64,000 bases of DNA from Trachythela sp. YZ-2020 (GCA_016169945.1 JADLSH010000367.1:310001-374000); one strand, 5' to 3'. Counted from the stretch's first letter, positions 12,479-24,176 are shown. The notes: generated from the letters alone by a model not told the origin. Numbers and translations are program-made.

Positions 12479-12760
12479 CAGTGTGTACCAACCTTTCAAA
12501 TTCAAATTAGCGTGTTAATTCAAGCAACTAACCTATTGTAGTTCTTTGAAATTATTATCGCTTTTGAATTACACGAATGCGTAAAAACAGACGAGTGTTG
12601 ATTAGAAGCTTTTCGTAATGTTCCATGTTTATAAAACTGCTTGTTTTTACGCATTCGTAGTTCAAAAGCGATAATGAATTTCAAAGAACTATAATAATAG
12701 GTTGCTTAAATTAACACGCTAATTTCACTGTGAAAGGTAGCCTTTTCTTGGGACACACTG
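12479..12760. mobile_element. MITE nested in Harbinger element 1
   Basis: Long arms pair almost end to end. CAGTGTGTACCAA begins the left arm, TTGGGACACACTG ends the right arm, and the shared blocks TTAGCGTGTTAAT, TAGTTCTTTGAAATT and TATCGCTTTTGAA appear in both. It is foldback-like, with no coding capacity. TA follows the right end and CA precedes the left, compatible with a TA target site altered on one side. Confidence 0.7.
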
Positions 12761-13163
12761 TACAGTAGACGTAAATCAAATTATTGCCCGCGTTAGTGCG
12801 TTGGTAGAGTGCGTTGGCAAATTCCATTCCATCATTTGCATGCACCTGTCGGTATTATACTGAATGGATCAAACACATGAAGTTCTAGAGAGTATACAGT
12901 ATTTTCATAACTATACATAAATTATAGCCAGTTATAAGTTCATAGTGCTTCGCATGGATCTGGTTAAAAGTTTGCAGATGTTTTGGTTAACTTATGCTTA
13001 CAATTTTGTTATTGCTACTTGGTCTGCAGTATTGCAGCTTTATAATGCCCTTGAGACCTGAAATATGTGTATGCAATGGCAATTCCAATGAATTGTTGTT
13101 ACGATTAGCATACTCGCTTAGCAGTGAGTTAGCCTTAGGTATAGAGCAGAGGGTATAGAGCAC

Positions 13164-14247
13164 ATGTGCATAACTAGACACAGAGTCCCAATACCACGTA
13201 TTCGCAGAGTTATCCAAGAAGTGGAGAGGAACCTTTTGTACGACATGTACAGGAGGAATGGAGGACTATGGGACGTGGTCATCAACGATGTCAGGAGAGA
13301 CGGACGTTTTGACCAGCTACCAGAAAACGTGTGCGTACTATACGACAACGTAGGTGAGCGTGGCGCAGCGCGAAGAAGAGTTAGAAATTTTATAGGCAGA
13401 GAACAACGCGAGTAAGTTAAACAAGTTATTGGTTACATTCGTGTGTTGTTTGCATTGAATTTGAAATTAAACGTGCCTTTATAGTTTAGGCTGACAGCTA
13501 CAAAGGCAATCAATTTATAATTGCTGTTAAATTTTTGTAGGGGGTTGCTTGAAAGAGGCAATGAAATGCGTTATGCAAACCACGTGGGTCCGTTAGAACG
13601 AGAAGCTGCAAGGGGAGCAATGCGACAGCAAATAAACGTGCATGGTGATCAAAATTTGCTTTTAGATGACGACGAAAGGGAAGAACTAAGAGAACAACAA
13701 CTGCAACAACAACAGCGGCCACAACAACAACTATTTCTACGGGATCAATTACAACAGCAAGAACAAAGGCAACAACAATTATTTCTACGGGAGCAATTAC
13801 AACGGCAAGGGCAACAACAACAGCAGCAGCAACAACAACAAGAACAGCAGCTACAGCCACAACAACCAGGGCAACAGCCACAACAACAACATCAGCAACA
13901 ACATCAGCAACAACAACGGCAACAGCAGCAGCCACAACAACCAGGGCAGCAGCCACAAGCCCACAACAGCAGCAACAACAACAACGGCAACAACAACGGC
14001 AACAGCAGCAGCCACAACAACCAGGGCAGCAGCCACAACAACAACATCAACAACAGCAACAGCAGCAGCCACAACAACCAGGGCAGCAGCCACAACAGCA
14101 GCCACAACAACGGCAGCGGCGGCCACAACAGCCAGGCAGCAGCCACAACAACAACATCAGCAGCAACAGCAACAATAACAACAGCAGCAACAACAAGCAG
14201 AACAGCAACAGCATCAGCAACAACAACAACGGCAGCAACAGCAACAG

Positions 14248-14291
<44 letters not shown>

Positions 14292-14569
14292 ACAGCAACA
14301 ACAACAGCAACAACAACAACAGCAACAGCAACAACAACAGCAACCAGCAGCAACGCAACAACAACAACACAACAACAGCAACAACAACAGCAATAACAAC
14401 AACAACAACAGCAACAACAGCAACAACAGCAACGCAACAGCAACAACAACAGCAACAGCAACAACAGCAACAACAACAGCAACAGCAACAACAACACAAC
14501 AAACAACAACAACAACAACAGCAGCAACAACAGCAACGGCAACAGCAACGGCAACAACTGGCAGCAAGC

Positions 14570-14619
<50 letters not shown>

Positions 14620-15042
14620 CGGCAACAAGAACAGCAGCAGCCACAACAACCAGGGCAGCAGCCACAACAGCAGCAACAACAACGGCAACAGCAGCAGCCA
14701 CAACAACCAGGGCAGCAGCCACAACAACAACATCAGCAACAACAACGGCAACAAGAACAGCAGCAGCCACAACAACCAGGGCAGCAGCCACAACAGCAGC
14801 AACAACAACAGCAACAGCAGCAGCAGCAACAACAACAACATCAATACGATATTCCTGTGCCGAACTTGAGAAATGGACGGCCTTATCACGAGCTTGCACG
14901 CGAAAACGCAGAAGCGTTAAACGTTTTGTTAACTAGGGAAATTCCCGTGCTAACTACCCAACTGCAGCAAACAATGGACCTTATGAACCAATTAATAAGA
15001 CGACAGTTTTTTAGTACAACTAAAAATTGTAAATATTTGTAA
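13164..15042 (+). CDS. Glutamine-rich spliced protein of the Harbinger element (frames disturbed)
   Basis: Exon 1 (13164-13411) encodes a basic domain of about 82 residues containing RIRRVIQEVERNLLYDMYRR and a W near residue 35. It ends at GCGA|GTAAGT. The acceptor TTTTTGTAG at 13540 opens exon 2 in phase, continuing with LLERGNEMRY. A very long CAA/CAG tract follows, coding for Gln with recurrent PQQPGQQPQQQ units. The tail at 14857-15042 (MPNLRNGRPYHELARENAEAL, then a leucine-rich stretch) is in a different frame from exon 2, so indels within the repeat have shifted the frame at least once; a TAA ends the exon 2 frame at 14396. By position it is the second protein that Harbinger elements carry beside the transposase, usually a Myb/SANT-like DNA-binding partner. 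I do not recognise a clear Myb motif. Confidence 0.6.
13690..14845 (+). repeat. CAA/CAG repeat tract with PQQPGQQ minisatellite
   Basis: About 1.15 kb of nearly pure CAA/CAG/CAAC sequence. Embedded in it are at least six copies of a CCACAACAACCAGGGCAGCA unit. A pure CAA run of about 50 bases lies near 14570-14620. The minus-strand Leu/Val/Cys-rich frames over it are antisense artefacts. Confidence 0.9.
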
Positions 15043-15077
15043 ATACATAGTTTTGTGTGAATACAGTATGTTGTATA

Positions 15078-15252
15078 CGGGTGTATAAAAAACTGAGACG
15101 TTTAGAAATTAGAGCCTTTAGAAAAAGCCTTAATTTTGTACACTTGGACATTTAAAATTGCTTCTAATTACATGCAAATATGCCAGACAAAGCGAAATTT
15201 CTAAAGGCTCTGATTTCTAAAGGTCTCAGACTCAGTTTTTTTATACACCCTG
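15078..15252. mobile_element. 175-bp MITE (CGGGTGTATAAAA / TTATACACCCTG)
   Basis: The inverted ends start C(G/A)GGGTGTATAAAAA and continue into a shared TTTAGAAAT..AGAGCCTTTAG block. TA lies directly outside each end (15076-15077 and 15253-15254), as expected for Tc1/mariner-like or other TA-targeting elements. It sits between the two genes of Harbinger element 1. Confidence 0.7.
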
Positions 15253-15573
15253 TACAATAATTTATAATTATAATTTGAACAATATTAACAAATATGTTGT
15301 TATTAGTTTAACCTGTTTTGTCTTTAAAACGAGTTTTCATGCATTCCGCCATATAAATTCCGATAATTATACAGCAATTAACAAAAACTGCAACGCGTTT
15401 TTGAAGTAAACACGCAACAAAAATATTTTATATTTGTGAACTCAACTACGTTCCAATCATATAGAAATAATTGATTGATACAGAATGTGCCCCTATACTC
15501 TGACTCCTCTTTAGAGTTTTCTCAGTAAAACAACAATCATTGATGTTTATATTTTGTCGGATTTATATATTAT

Positions 15574-16884
15574 TTAGTAATTAAAGGGCAAGAATTGGAT
15601 ACATTCTTCGTCATTTAGTATGCATTCTATATGTATTATTTTTATTATTGGTCTTGCTAGTATAGTTAAATCACATGAGACAGATTGATGTGTCGTTGCG
15701 CTAGGAATGCGCCGGCAAAGTTCGTTGACGATAGGGAACATCCATCTTTCATGTCGACACAGATGGCGTACGGCACCATATTCTTTGATACGCCTTATAC
15801 AATGCTCTACCCTCACCCTTACTTTCCGTAAATGATAGTTAAACAATTTCTTGCGTTCATCTCCAGCAACATTTCGTTCTCTCCATTGTGTGAGTAAAGG
15901 TATTCACATGGATAACCTTTATCAGCCAAAATGTATAAGCCAGCTGACAGGTGGAGTTCCTCTCCATTTCCTATCCTGGGCATCATTTGAAGCTGAGCGC
16001 TATCGTTGTTGTGACCGAGGAAACCAGATTGGATAAACACGATGTTGCCACGATTGTCCATAATAATCTGGGTGGAAAAGTTGTGGTACCTGCAGTGTCC
16101 ACTGTAGAACTCCTGTTGTGGTTCCGTTTGTGGTCTTTGGATCTCATGCCTTGTCCCATCGATCGCCGCTACTGCCCCAGGAAAGTATTCCCAATTATTC
16201 GCCATATTCAACCATTGTTCAGGGGTAGGCCATTGAACTAAATCACGAAAGTAAGTCCACAACATCGGAAGAAGAAATCGGATTTCTCTCTACGGTGGTT
16301 GGACTCACCATGAACAACGCACTTAACATTGTTATCTCCGGGTACATTCTAAGCCAGATAACAACCAAAAGTATGCGATTAATCTCATTCAGTTTAAAAG
16401 TACTATGCCTGACTCTAAGTTGCCTTTGTCTGGTATACATCGACATTACAGGTGCAACATCTTGAACAATCCGCCTAAACGATACCACACTTTCACCCGT
16501 CAGACTCCAAAACAACTGTTCCCAATTTTCCAGATCACTAAAAACATCTCTTGCGGGGAATTCAGAACCCAAAAACTCAGGGTATAAGATATTTCGAATA
16601 TGGGGCATTGGTAGTGAGCTGTGTGTACATGTCGCAACTAGAGCAATTAATTTATAAAATGCGCGGAAAAGGCTGCTCAGATTGGTAACAAGCATGTTTA
16701 ACTGATTTTCATCACTCATCTGAAGCACTGATTCATCAAATGCAGCATTTACCGCAGGTATGTACACGGTAAACAAAGCTTGAAAAATAACATTTAAATT
16801 GCAAAGTAACAGATTTGAATTAACCATTTCGTTCTCCATATTCCTGCACGATGTTGTTTGCTGTGTATTAAATGTCCGCCTCAT
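15574..16884 (-). pseudogene. PIF/Harbinger transposase (DDE_Tnp_4-like), two frameshifts
   Basis: Read leftward from 16884, this is a DDE endonuclease that would cut and join the element ends. An N-terminal half (16884-16243) ends in TMLSALFMVSPTTVER-type sequence. The catalytic part includes VAAIDGTRHEI (first D), LYILADKGYPCEYLY (second D) and VRVRVEHCIRRIKEYG (E). The three blocks lie in different frames. The first break is in a GAGAGA run near 16283; the second is beside an AGAAA run near 15846. Catalytic residues remain, so the loss looks recent. It is convergent with the glutamine-rich gene. Confidence 0.85.
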
Positions 16885-17478
16885 TAATTAGCTTAATTGT
16901 CTTTACATATACCACATGCAATTTTGTTGACTAATCCTAAACAGTTTTCAAATGCAAATTTTTGATATTGAAATATGTCTACAGTACTTCATTATATATT
17001 CCCATGACAGCCATGTATAGAAATCTCAATGCACAATAGCGATCATTTCCCAATTTACTTGCTCTACAGTAGATCCAACTGTCAAGAACTTGTTGTCTCG
17101 GTGCGGGCTATACCAATTCCCTGGTGACCTGATCACTATGATAAACATATAATTCAGTCACTATATCTTTACAGAAATGTGGGGAAAACACCTCTCTCTT
17201 CGCTTTCGGGTTTGGAAGTTTAAGACGAAACTTATAATAAATGTGTCGGCTTACATATTAATTTCACTGCAAGAATGGTTGTGCAATTATGCCAATGAAT
17301 GAGAATAAATTTACGATATACACTGTCGAAGTTTAATTTATTCAGGATTTATTTGCTTATAAGACACGTCAAGTCACAACCAATAACAACCACGTATTTT
17401 GCACAAGCATGCAGTGGCAACCAATAGGAAACATCGATTTTGCTTAGACTTACGTCTCGATAATGATATTAATGAGGC
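16885..17478. other. Non-coding part of Harbinger element 1 upstream of the transposase
   Basis: This stretch lies between the transposase start and the right inverted repeat. It should hold the transposase promoter, but I see no defined motif. Confidence 0.4.
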
Positions 17479-17513
17479 TATAAGTCCGCTTTCGTCCTTA
17501 GATGCAGGTCAAC
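17479..17513 (-). repeat. Right terminal inverted repeat of Harbinger element 1
   Basis: It ends CTTAGATGCAGGTCAAC and is followed by TATTA (17514-17518), the same 5 bp found outside the left end. Confidence 0.85.
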
Positions 17514-17594
17514 TATTATCAACTTTGAAATATAAGTCAACACTTCGAGTATTTTCGTTGTTTAAACACGTTCACTGGATAAATAGTTGAGGTT

Positions 17595-18431
17595 ATGGCT
17601 AGTACTCACCGAGCTCCAAAGCAATGGAGTCTTTCAAAGAACGAGACTATAACTAGCTTCGAAAATTGGAGGCAGAATTTGATGTACACTCTCTCACTTG
17701 ATAGCAATTTTGCACCATTTCTCGTTGAGGGTGCTACGTGGGGAAAGAAGACTAGAGCCCAGCCCCTACGTGGGTTCACAGATGATGGTGAAGCCGTTGC
17801 ACAGAACAATCGGCAAACAGCCCAACAGAAAGTGAATTTCTTGGAGCTTATGCTTGGTCAAATAGCAAATTATTGTCCAATCATATCTAGGAACACTTTG
17901 GTCAAAAATTCAATCTCTATACAATCTATCTGGACTACCATACGAGAACATTTTGGTTTACAAGTGATAGGAGCACATTTTCTCGATTTTGCAAATCTAC
18001 GTTTAGAACCGGACGAACGCCCCGAAGACCTATATCAGAGAATAGTAGTCTTTGTCGAGGACAGTTTACTGCGAGCCAGCAGCCTGACCCATCATGGAGA
18101 ACAACTTACAGAAGATGAAGAGCTGTCTCCAACCGTTGAGAATCTTATCGTTCTTACCTGGCTCAGACTAATCAATCTTGAGTCACCAAAACTTGTAAAG
18201 CAAAGGTACGGTACCGAGTTAAGATCACAAACGCTTGCTTCGTTCAAACCAGAAATATCTCAAGCTCTGACCTCTTTACTGGAGGAAATTCATGCAGCCG
18301 ATGATGCCAAGATAATGCGTACAGCAGTTAGCAGTCATCGAAAATCTGGTACTATCAGACCTTCTTTCAGACCGGGTGCCAGATCAAACCGACCAGTGAA
18401 ATCGTGTCCCCTCTGCAACTGGACGCACTGA
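17595..18431 (+). CDS. Gag-like protein of the Ty3/gypsy-like remnant
   Basis: This 278-residue frame starts [15 protein letters not shown] and is rich in aromatic and charged helices ([22 protein letters not shown]). It fits a retrotransposon capsid protein. It ends in [11 protein letters not shown], a CPLC start of a zinc-binding motif cut off by a TGA, so the nucleocapsid tail is probably truncated. The start is the first ATG after the Harbinger end. Confidence 0.7.
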   Translation: MASTHRAPKQWSLSKNETITSFENWRQNLMYTLSLDSNFAPFLVEGATWGKKTRAQPLRGFTDDGEAVAQNNRQTAQQKVNFLELMLGQIANYCPIISRNTLVKNSISIQSIWTTIREHFGLQVIGAHFLDFANLRLEPDERPEDLYQRIVVFVEDSLLRASSLTHHGEQLTEDEELSPTVENLIVLTWLRLINLESPKLVKQRYGTELRSQTLASFKPEISQALTSLLEEIHAADDAKIMRTAVSSHRKSGTIRPSFRPGARSNRPVKSCPLCNWTH

Positions 18432-18519
18432 CAGCAACTACTTTTTAAGTGAGTGTAGCTTCCTGCCAGATCAAGATCGAAAGTAGATGGTAAGAGCCAG
18501 GCAGATTGCAGAAATTCTA

Positions 18520-18653
18520 GATGACATCCCCGAGTCCGCGAGTGACAAGTGTAACTCATTCAACCTGTGAACCGAAAGACGAAGATGACATCCCCGAGTC
18601 CGCGAGTGACACAAGTGTAACTCATTCAACCTGTGAACCGAAAGACGAAGATT
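18520..18653 (+). repeat. Tandem duplication of ~66 bp
   Basis: Two near-identical copies each begin GATGACATCCCCGAGTCCGC and end CGAAAGACGAAG. The second has two extra bases (GACAC against GAC), which changes the frame between copies at the Gag-protease junction. Confidence 0.8.
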
Positions 18654-19216
18654 CAATAGTTACGTCGAGAGTCTTCCGTATCCAGACCCGCCAATCTCCG
18701 TACATTGATATGTTTTATGCCCACCATCTAGTGCGTATAACACTAGACAGTGGGGCCGCTGGAAACATGATCCGCCACTTAACTGTTCAGCGCCTTGGTT
18801 GTCATATGACAACTAGTTCCCAGTCAGTCCACCAGGCAGATGATTCTTCCCCTCTGCATGTTGTTGGTGAGACACGTCTGTCATTTCATCGTGACGGCAA
18901 AGAATTCACCTTCGAAGGACTGGTCATTGAGAACCTGTATGTGGATGTACTAGCAGGCATCCCCTTTATGGAAACCAATGACATTGCGGTTCGCCCTGCA
19001 AAGCGCCAAGTGATACTTAGTGACGGTTCCACTTATTCGTATGGATCGCAGCACTCTCCGACATCAACCACAGCAGCTTGTCGTGCCCTGGTACTGCGAG
19101 TCCCTCCAACTTCAACGACAGTCTGGCCTGGAGAATTCATTGAGATAGATCTTCCGAGTGATGCCCCATCAGATACAGAATATGCCTTAGAGCCTCGAAT
19201 TGACGCCCCAGCATAA
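18521..19216 (+). pseudogene. Retropepsin-like aspartic protease block
   Basis: This 231-residue frame carries ITLDSGAAGNMI, a D-S-G-A active-site motif of retroviral-type aspartic proteases, followed by a flap-like region and DVLAGIPFMETNDIAVR. It would cleave the polyprotein. It is separated from Gag by a stop and from RT by further frame changes. Confidence 0.7.
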
Positions 19217-19500
19217 AGAGATTAACAGCATCTCAACTGTGGCCTGGTCCCGACATAGTTTCAAGTGTCGCTGGAAGAATTCGAATTCCAAACCTCTCAT
19301 CAGAACCTCATTCCTTAAAACGGAATGAACATTTTTGCCAGGTACGATCAGTTTATATACCAGAGATCAACGATGTCAGTAACAAACCGGCAGTCATTCC
19401 AGCATCGAAGCCAATACAAATCCAGAGGTATTCCTCGGACGTACGCCTCGATCCAGACAACCTCCTTTCACAAGACATCAAAAGGAAATTCACCTCACTG

Positions 19501-20747
19501 ATGGAGTCCTATGATCATGTTTTTGACCCGAGTATCAAGGGCTATAATGGCGCAGCAGGCCCATTTGAAGCTAGGGTAAACATGGGGCCCGTAGAACCAC
19601 CACAGAGAAAAGGCCTCCTACCACAGTATGCCCGTGAACAGTTGCTGGAACTTCAGGCAAAGTTCGATGAACTTGAAACACTTGGTGTTTTCAAGCGTCC
19701 AGAAGATGTCAATGTAGCAGTAGAGTACCTTAACCCATCATTTCTTATAAAGAAACCAAGCGGTTGCTTCCGTCTTGTGACTGCTTTCGCAGATGTTGGC
19801 CGTTACAGTAAACCGCAGCCGTCTTTGATGTCAAATGTTGATTCTACCCTACGCCACATTTCTCAATGGAAACATCTAATTGCAACCGACTTGACAAGTG
19901 CTTTTTATCAGATCCCACTGTCATATGAGTCTATGAAGTATTGTGGTGTTGCGACTCCATTCCGTGGTGTAAGAGTATATGAGCGTTCTGCTATGGGCAT
20001 GCCAGGCTCTGAGACTGCTCTTGAAGAGCTGATGTGTCGAGTGCTAGGTGACCTTGTGGAAGAAGGTATCGTTGCCAAAATTGCAGATGACTTATACTGC
20101 GGTGGCAAAACCCCACAGGAGCTTATACAGAATTGGAAGAAAGTCTTGCAAGCCCTGCACAAGTCTGATCTCCGTCTCTCTGCACTAAAGACTGTGATCA
20201 ACCCCCAGTCCACAACAATATTAGGATGGATATGGAATTCAGGTACACTAAAAGCAAGCCCACACCGCGTTGCAACCCTTGCCACCTGCCCAAAGCCAGA
20301 TACTGTTAATCGACTAAGATCATTTATTGGTGCCTTTAAGGTACTATCTCGTGTCATTCCAGGATGTTCATCTTTGCTTTCCAAACTTGATGATGCTGTG
20401 GCCGGCCGCCAGTCCAAGGAACAAATTCAGTGGACCGACATGCTCCGGACGGAGCTGTTCGCAGTCTTGCTATAGGCGCCACACTTTACGTTACCAGAAA
20501 TGGTAAGCTCCTGGTTGCAGGATTTTTCAGTGCCAAGTTACGAGGGTCCCAGGTCAGATGGCTGCCATGTGAAGTAGAAGCCTTGTCTATTGCCGTGGCT
20601 ACCAAACATTTCAGTCCATACCTGATACAATCCCATCACAAAGCCTGCATTCTAACAGACAGCAAGCCTTGTGTACAGGCCTATGAAAACTATGCCGTGG
20701 CGAGTTTTCGGCCAGCCCACGAGTGTCAACGTTTTTATCCACTGTAA
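19501..20747 (+). pseudogene. Reverse transcriptase and RNase H blocks
   Basis: The RT frame (19501-20475) has [14 protein letters not shown], the finger and palm motifs, [15 protein letters not shown] and the catalytic IADDLYCGG box, with LGWIWNSG and the FIGAFK connection region after it. RNase H continues in another frame (20430-20747) with [17 protein letters not shown] and a TDSKPC motif. The frame change near 20455 and a degraded stretch after 20747 show that the copy is inactive. Confidence 0.75.
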
Positions 20748-21052
20748 GCCGATACCAAGCCTCTGTTAGACACGTATCTGGATCCGCTATTCTTCCCTCG
20801 GACTTCGCAAGTCGCAACACAGCCTCATGTGAAGATGAGGCCTGTTAAATATGTTCATTTGCGAAACAAGCTCAAGACTCTGTCATTAGACGAACATCGA
20901 TACAAGACATATTAGCTGGTGAGGAGCGCCTTCCTTTTACCGGCCGTGCCACCTAGGCGACCATACAGGCCGAATGTCCCGATTTACGACGCACGCGTGC
21001 ACACCTACAACAAGGAACTCGTCCATCAAGGAAACTTACAAACATCACAGAT

Positions 21053-22449
21053 GTGGATGTTGTAGCCACCATCATGAAAGATGGCCTGCTGGTTGTCAAA
21101 AGAGATGAACCACTCACTCCAAGCCGAGAATGCATTACTGTTCCTCGGCAAGTATTAGAAGGTTTACTGACAGCACTCCATATTCGTCTCAGCCACCCAT
21201 CCAGTCACCAACTTAAAGTGATTGTAAAACGCTATCTATTTGCTTTAGACTTGGACAAAGTCATCAATCGTGTATCTGAGGCTTGTCACCATTGTGCTGC
21301 TTTACGAAAGACTCCGACTGCACGTATAGAGTAGTCGTCCCGCCCTCCACCAAGCGCTGTTGGCGTTTCTTTTGCTGTCGACATCGCCAAACGGTCAAAA
21401 CAACTTATCTTAGTATTACGAGAATGTGTAACCTCACTTAAAGCTACGACTCTCCTCGTAAACGAGCGCCACGGCACTTTACGAGATGCTCTTATCCGCT
21501 TATGCATCCCTATGAGACTATTAGACGGACACACAGCCGTCATAAGAACTGACCCAGCACCCGGATTCAAAGCCCTTGCAAATGATGAACTTCTCAAACG
21601 TCACAGGATTTCCATAGAAATAGGTCATGCCAATAATCCCAACAAGAACCCGGTGGCAGAAAGTGCAGGTGGCCCAGTATCTCACGTTACGCTTGCGGTA
21701 GCCACAGCTAATCTCAACGCGCGTATTCGATCCCGAGGTCCATCAGCTAGGGAAATGTGGACCAACAATTACCCATTCAAGATCAGGACAATATCCTCAA
21801 ACAGAATCGACGACGTATAAACAACCATTTCCACAGTGAGAAGTCAAAAACACCAACCGCAGAGTTTCGTACGCCGCAACGCATCGCAGTCGGTGATTTG
21901 GTATACTTTTACACAGATCGCAACAAGACAAGAGCACGAGACAGCTATCTTGTGGTTGAAGTAGAGGGCGCTTTTTGCAATGTGAAGAAATTTGTGGGCT
22001 CACAACTGAGAAACACATCTTATCGTGTAAAAGCATCGGAATGTTATCGAGTCCAATCGGAACTTACTAACTCTCGTCAGTCTATACTTAATGACGAAGA
22101 CTCCTCGTCCGACGAAGCAGAATCAGCACAGCCAATTCCACCCACGTTATTCCAAGTACCACCTCCACCGACGTTATCCCAAGTACTACCACCACCGATG
22201 TTATCCCAAGTACCACCACCAGCTCCACCAGCTATTCCAACCGCAATTTCTACGCCGCCTACCCAGCAAGGCTCATACTGCGATGAGCTCAGTGTCAGCA
22301 AGGAACAGGAAAATTCCGATGTTCACCCTCATATAGATGACGAGTCAGTCGTCAACGAGTATGAACCTGATACAAACCTGCCTCTACGTAGGTCCACACG
22401 ACAACGACGTCGCCCGGAGCGTTTCAGTGACTTCGTAATGGACAAATAG
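21053..22449 (+). pseudogene. Integrase block and C-terminal tail
   Basis: The zinc-binding N-terminal part ([10 protein letters not shown], then CHHC) is at 21180-21300. The core follows in other frames, with a DIAKR first D, RTDPAPG second D and NPVAES E positions near 21380-21665. A last frame (21757-22449) has a DLVYFYTDRNK chromatin-side domain, a repeated VPPPPTLSQ proline stretch and an RRSTRQRRRPERF basic end typical of Pol C-termini. Frame breaks separate the blocks. Confidence 0.7.
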
Positions 22450-23837
22450 CTAAGTGTATTTAACTAATCAGACTTTATGATACCTTACGTGACTGTTATT
22501 CACTTTGATAATTACTTTGTTTAGTTACCTTTAAAAAAAAGAAGTCACGCCAGTATAACGTGAAGTATTAGATAGACATGCGCCCGAATGTATATAGTCT
22601 AGCGCTTTCCTTGGATTTGGTTTGTTATTAGTTCGACTATGTAAAATTATCAATTTAGTAAAGCATTTCTATTTTACACTGATCGTGTGTGTGGCTTTGT
22701 TATTCTTAATAACTGGCGTAGAATGTCAGGCCATATTTATTCTCTATTTCGAGCCCTGGTAACCCATTCACATGTTCACATGAGTTGGGCTGACCTGACA
22801 AACCTGGTTAGCTTGCATTTTCTTGCTTGACATGAGGAAGGCTAGCCTGAAGGCAAGCACTACGTAGAAATTCTAATGCAATATTAGCAGGAAAACAAAA
22901 TTCATGTTCTATATTTGAAAAAATGCTATTTTTGTAACACCTTTTAACATCCTACTTGCTTGTATGAACAGCGATTGTTAGGCAGAACAAAGCATGTACA
23001 GTAACACGATTTCTAGTCTGGCTGTCCTGTCTACATTTGAATACAATCTCAAAATGTTATAGAAACAATATTTGAGGTGGGACCTAGGACCGTGGCACTG
23101 AAGAGCCCTGCCCATTTTGCCATGCCACCCCAGCTCATATGAACTGCCCCTTATATTCTGTTCACATATATATTGCACAATATATCACTAGGACAGAGAT
23201 AAAGTAAACTAGTCAACAGCTTTTCATGTAAAAATATATTATTTGATTTATTTCTGCATTGCCATACTGGCATAGTTACATATATTATAACAGACAATGC
23301 AAAATGATCCAATCATTGACAGGAACTTCATCACTTGCAGATAAGGCTTGAGCACATCCAAAAGGAATGAATTAAACTAGAAGAAACAAAAATGACGACA
23401 TTAAAGCAGCACAAAATATCTAGGGCCCAAGGGCACAAAATATCTATAGGGCTGGTGAAGCTATATATAGAAACAAAAATATGTCGAAAAACTTTTAAAA
23501 GTCACTATACAAGACTTTAACTGTGGTAAATACGCGACAGTTTGAATAAACAAAGCTTCTACAGTAATTACATTATGATGAAGATTTGAACTAAGATAAG
23601 TATCTGGTAAAGTAGGAGACAAGAACGGAGTACCTTGCATAATACAACATACATCAGATATAAGGCTATTTATACAAGCAAGTAAAACGGTCATTTTTTG
23701 CTGACAAACTGAATAAATCGTAACGTCTTACCTTCTTTCTTTCATGTTCTGTCAAAAACTTTCACGATCTTTGAGAAACTTGAGCGTAAAAGGCAATTTT
23801 ATTGCCCAAACATCATATTTCCCTATAAAATCTATAG
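22450..23837. other. Retroelement 3' side and intergenic sequence, no gene
   Basis: I see no protein gene here. The first 300 bases may contain a 3' LTR after the purine tract near 22540, but there is no partner copy to define it. Confidence 0.5.
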
Positions 23838-24176
23838 TACGCCAGTTTACCCACAGGCGGCCCAATCTTACCCTGTGTTATTAATTTATTAAGTTATATC
23901 TTTATGTAATAGTATATTCAAAATATCTTTATATAATAGTATATTCAAAATCATTAGAAAATCCTTTTTGAGAACTTACAAGATTTTAACGAGAACCGGC
24001 CAAGGTTGGGGTTGACATGGGGGTTAGCAACAGAAAATAATACAAGGCTGGAGACTTTGACGGTTAATTGGACTAATTGGGACAAACGCTGACAGAAATC
24101 AATCGAATAACGCGAATTATTCGCATCGTCGCAAAATTACGTTAAATCGGAAGAGCGTCCTGCTTGAATTCACGGC
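23838..24176. repeat. Repeat unit, copy A left part
   Basis: This matches the reverse complement of about 40260-40695 over its length, sharing TAATTGGACTAATTGGGACAA and CGAGAACCGGCCAAGGTTGG. It ends at the CACGGC duplication that borders the Polinton-like element. Copy A has lost about 70 bases close to the insertion site compared with copy B. Confidence 0.85.

Larger units (their letters stand above)
12306..17513. mobile_element. PIF/Harbinger-type DNA transposon (5.2 kb)
   Basis: The element is bounded by inverted repeats of 35 bp (12306-12340 and 17479-17513) that match at 34 positions. The 5-bp sequence TATTA sits directly outside both ends (12301-12305 and 17514-17518), as a target duplication would. 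It holds two convergent genes: a glutamine-rich spliced gene on the plus strand and a DDE transposase of PIF/Harbinger type on the minus strand. Two smaller MITEs (12479-12760 and 15078-15252) are nested inside. Known Harbinger elements usually make 3-bp duplications, so the 5-bp flank is unusual. The transposase carries two frameshifts, so this copy is probably no longer autonomous. Confidence 0.85.
17595..22449 (+). mobile_element. Ty3/gypsy-like retroelement remnant without recognised LTRs
   Basis: Gag, protease, reverse transcriptase, RNase H and integrase blocks follow in the Ty3/gypsy order, but in several frames with stops between them. The Harbinger element ends only 81 bases before the Gag start, so it probably landed in the 5' leader or LTR. 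I found no LTR pair. A purine-rich run (AAAAAAAAGAAG near 22533-22544) could be the polypurine tract. Confidence 0.75.

Noticed and set aside
12780..12870. tRNA-like sequence with GTTGGTAGAG
   Set aside because: Only a poor A box; no B box in the right place.
13510..14899. Long minus-strand frames rich in Leu, Val, Ala or Cys
   Set aside because: They are the antisense reading of the CAA/CAG tract and have no independent support.
22545..22740. 3' LTR of the first gypsy-like remnant
   Set aside because: It begins after a purine run, but there is no second copy, so its borders cannot be supported.
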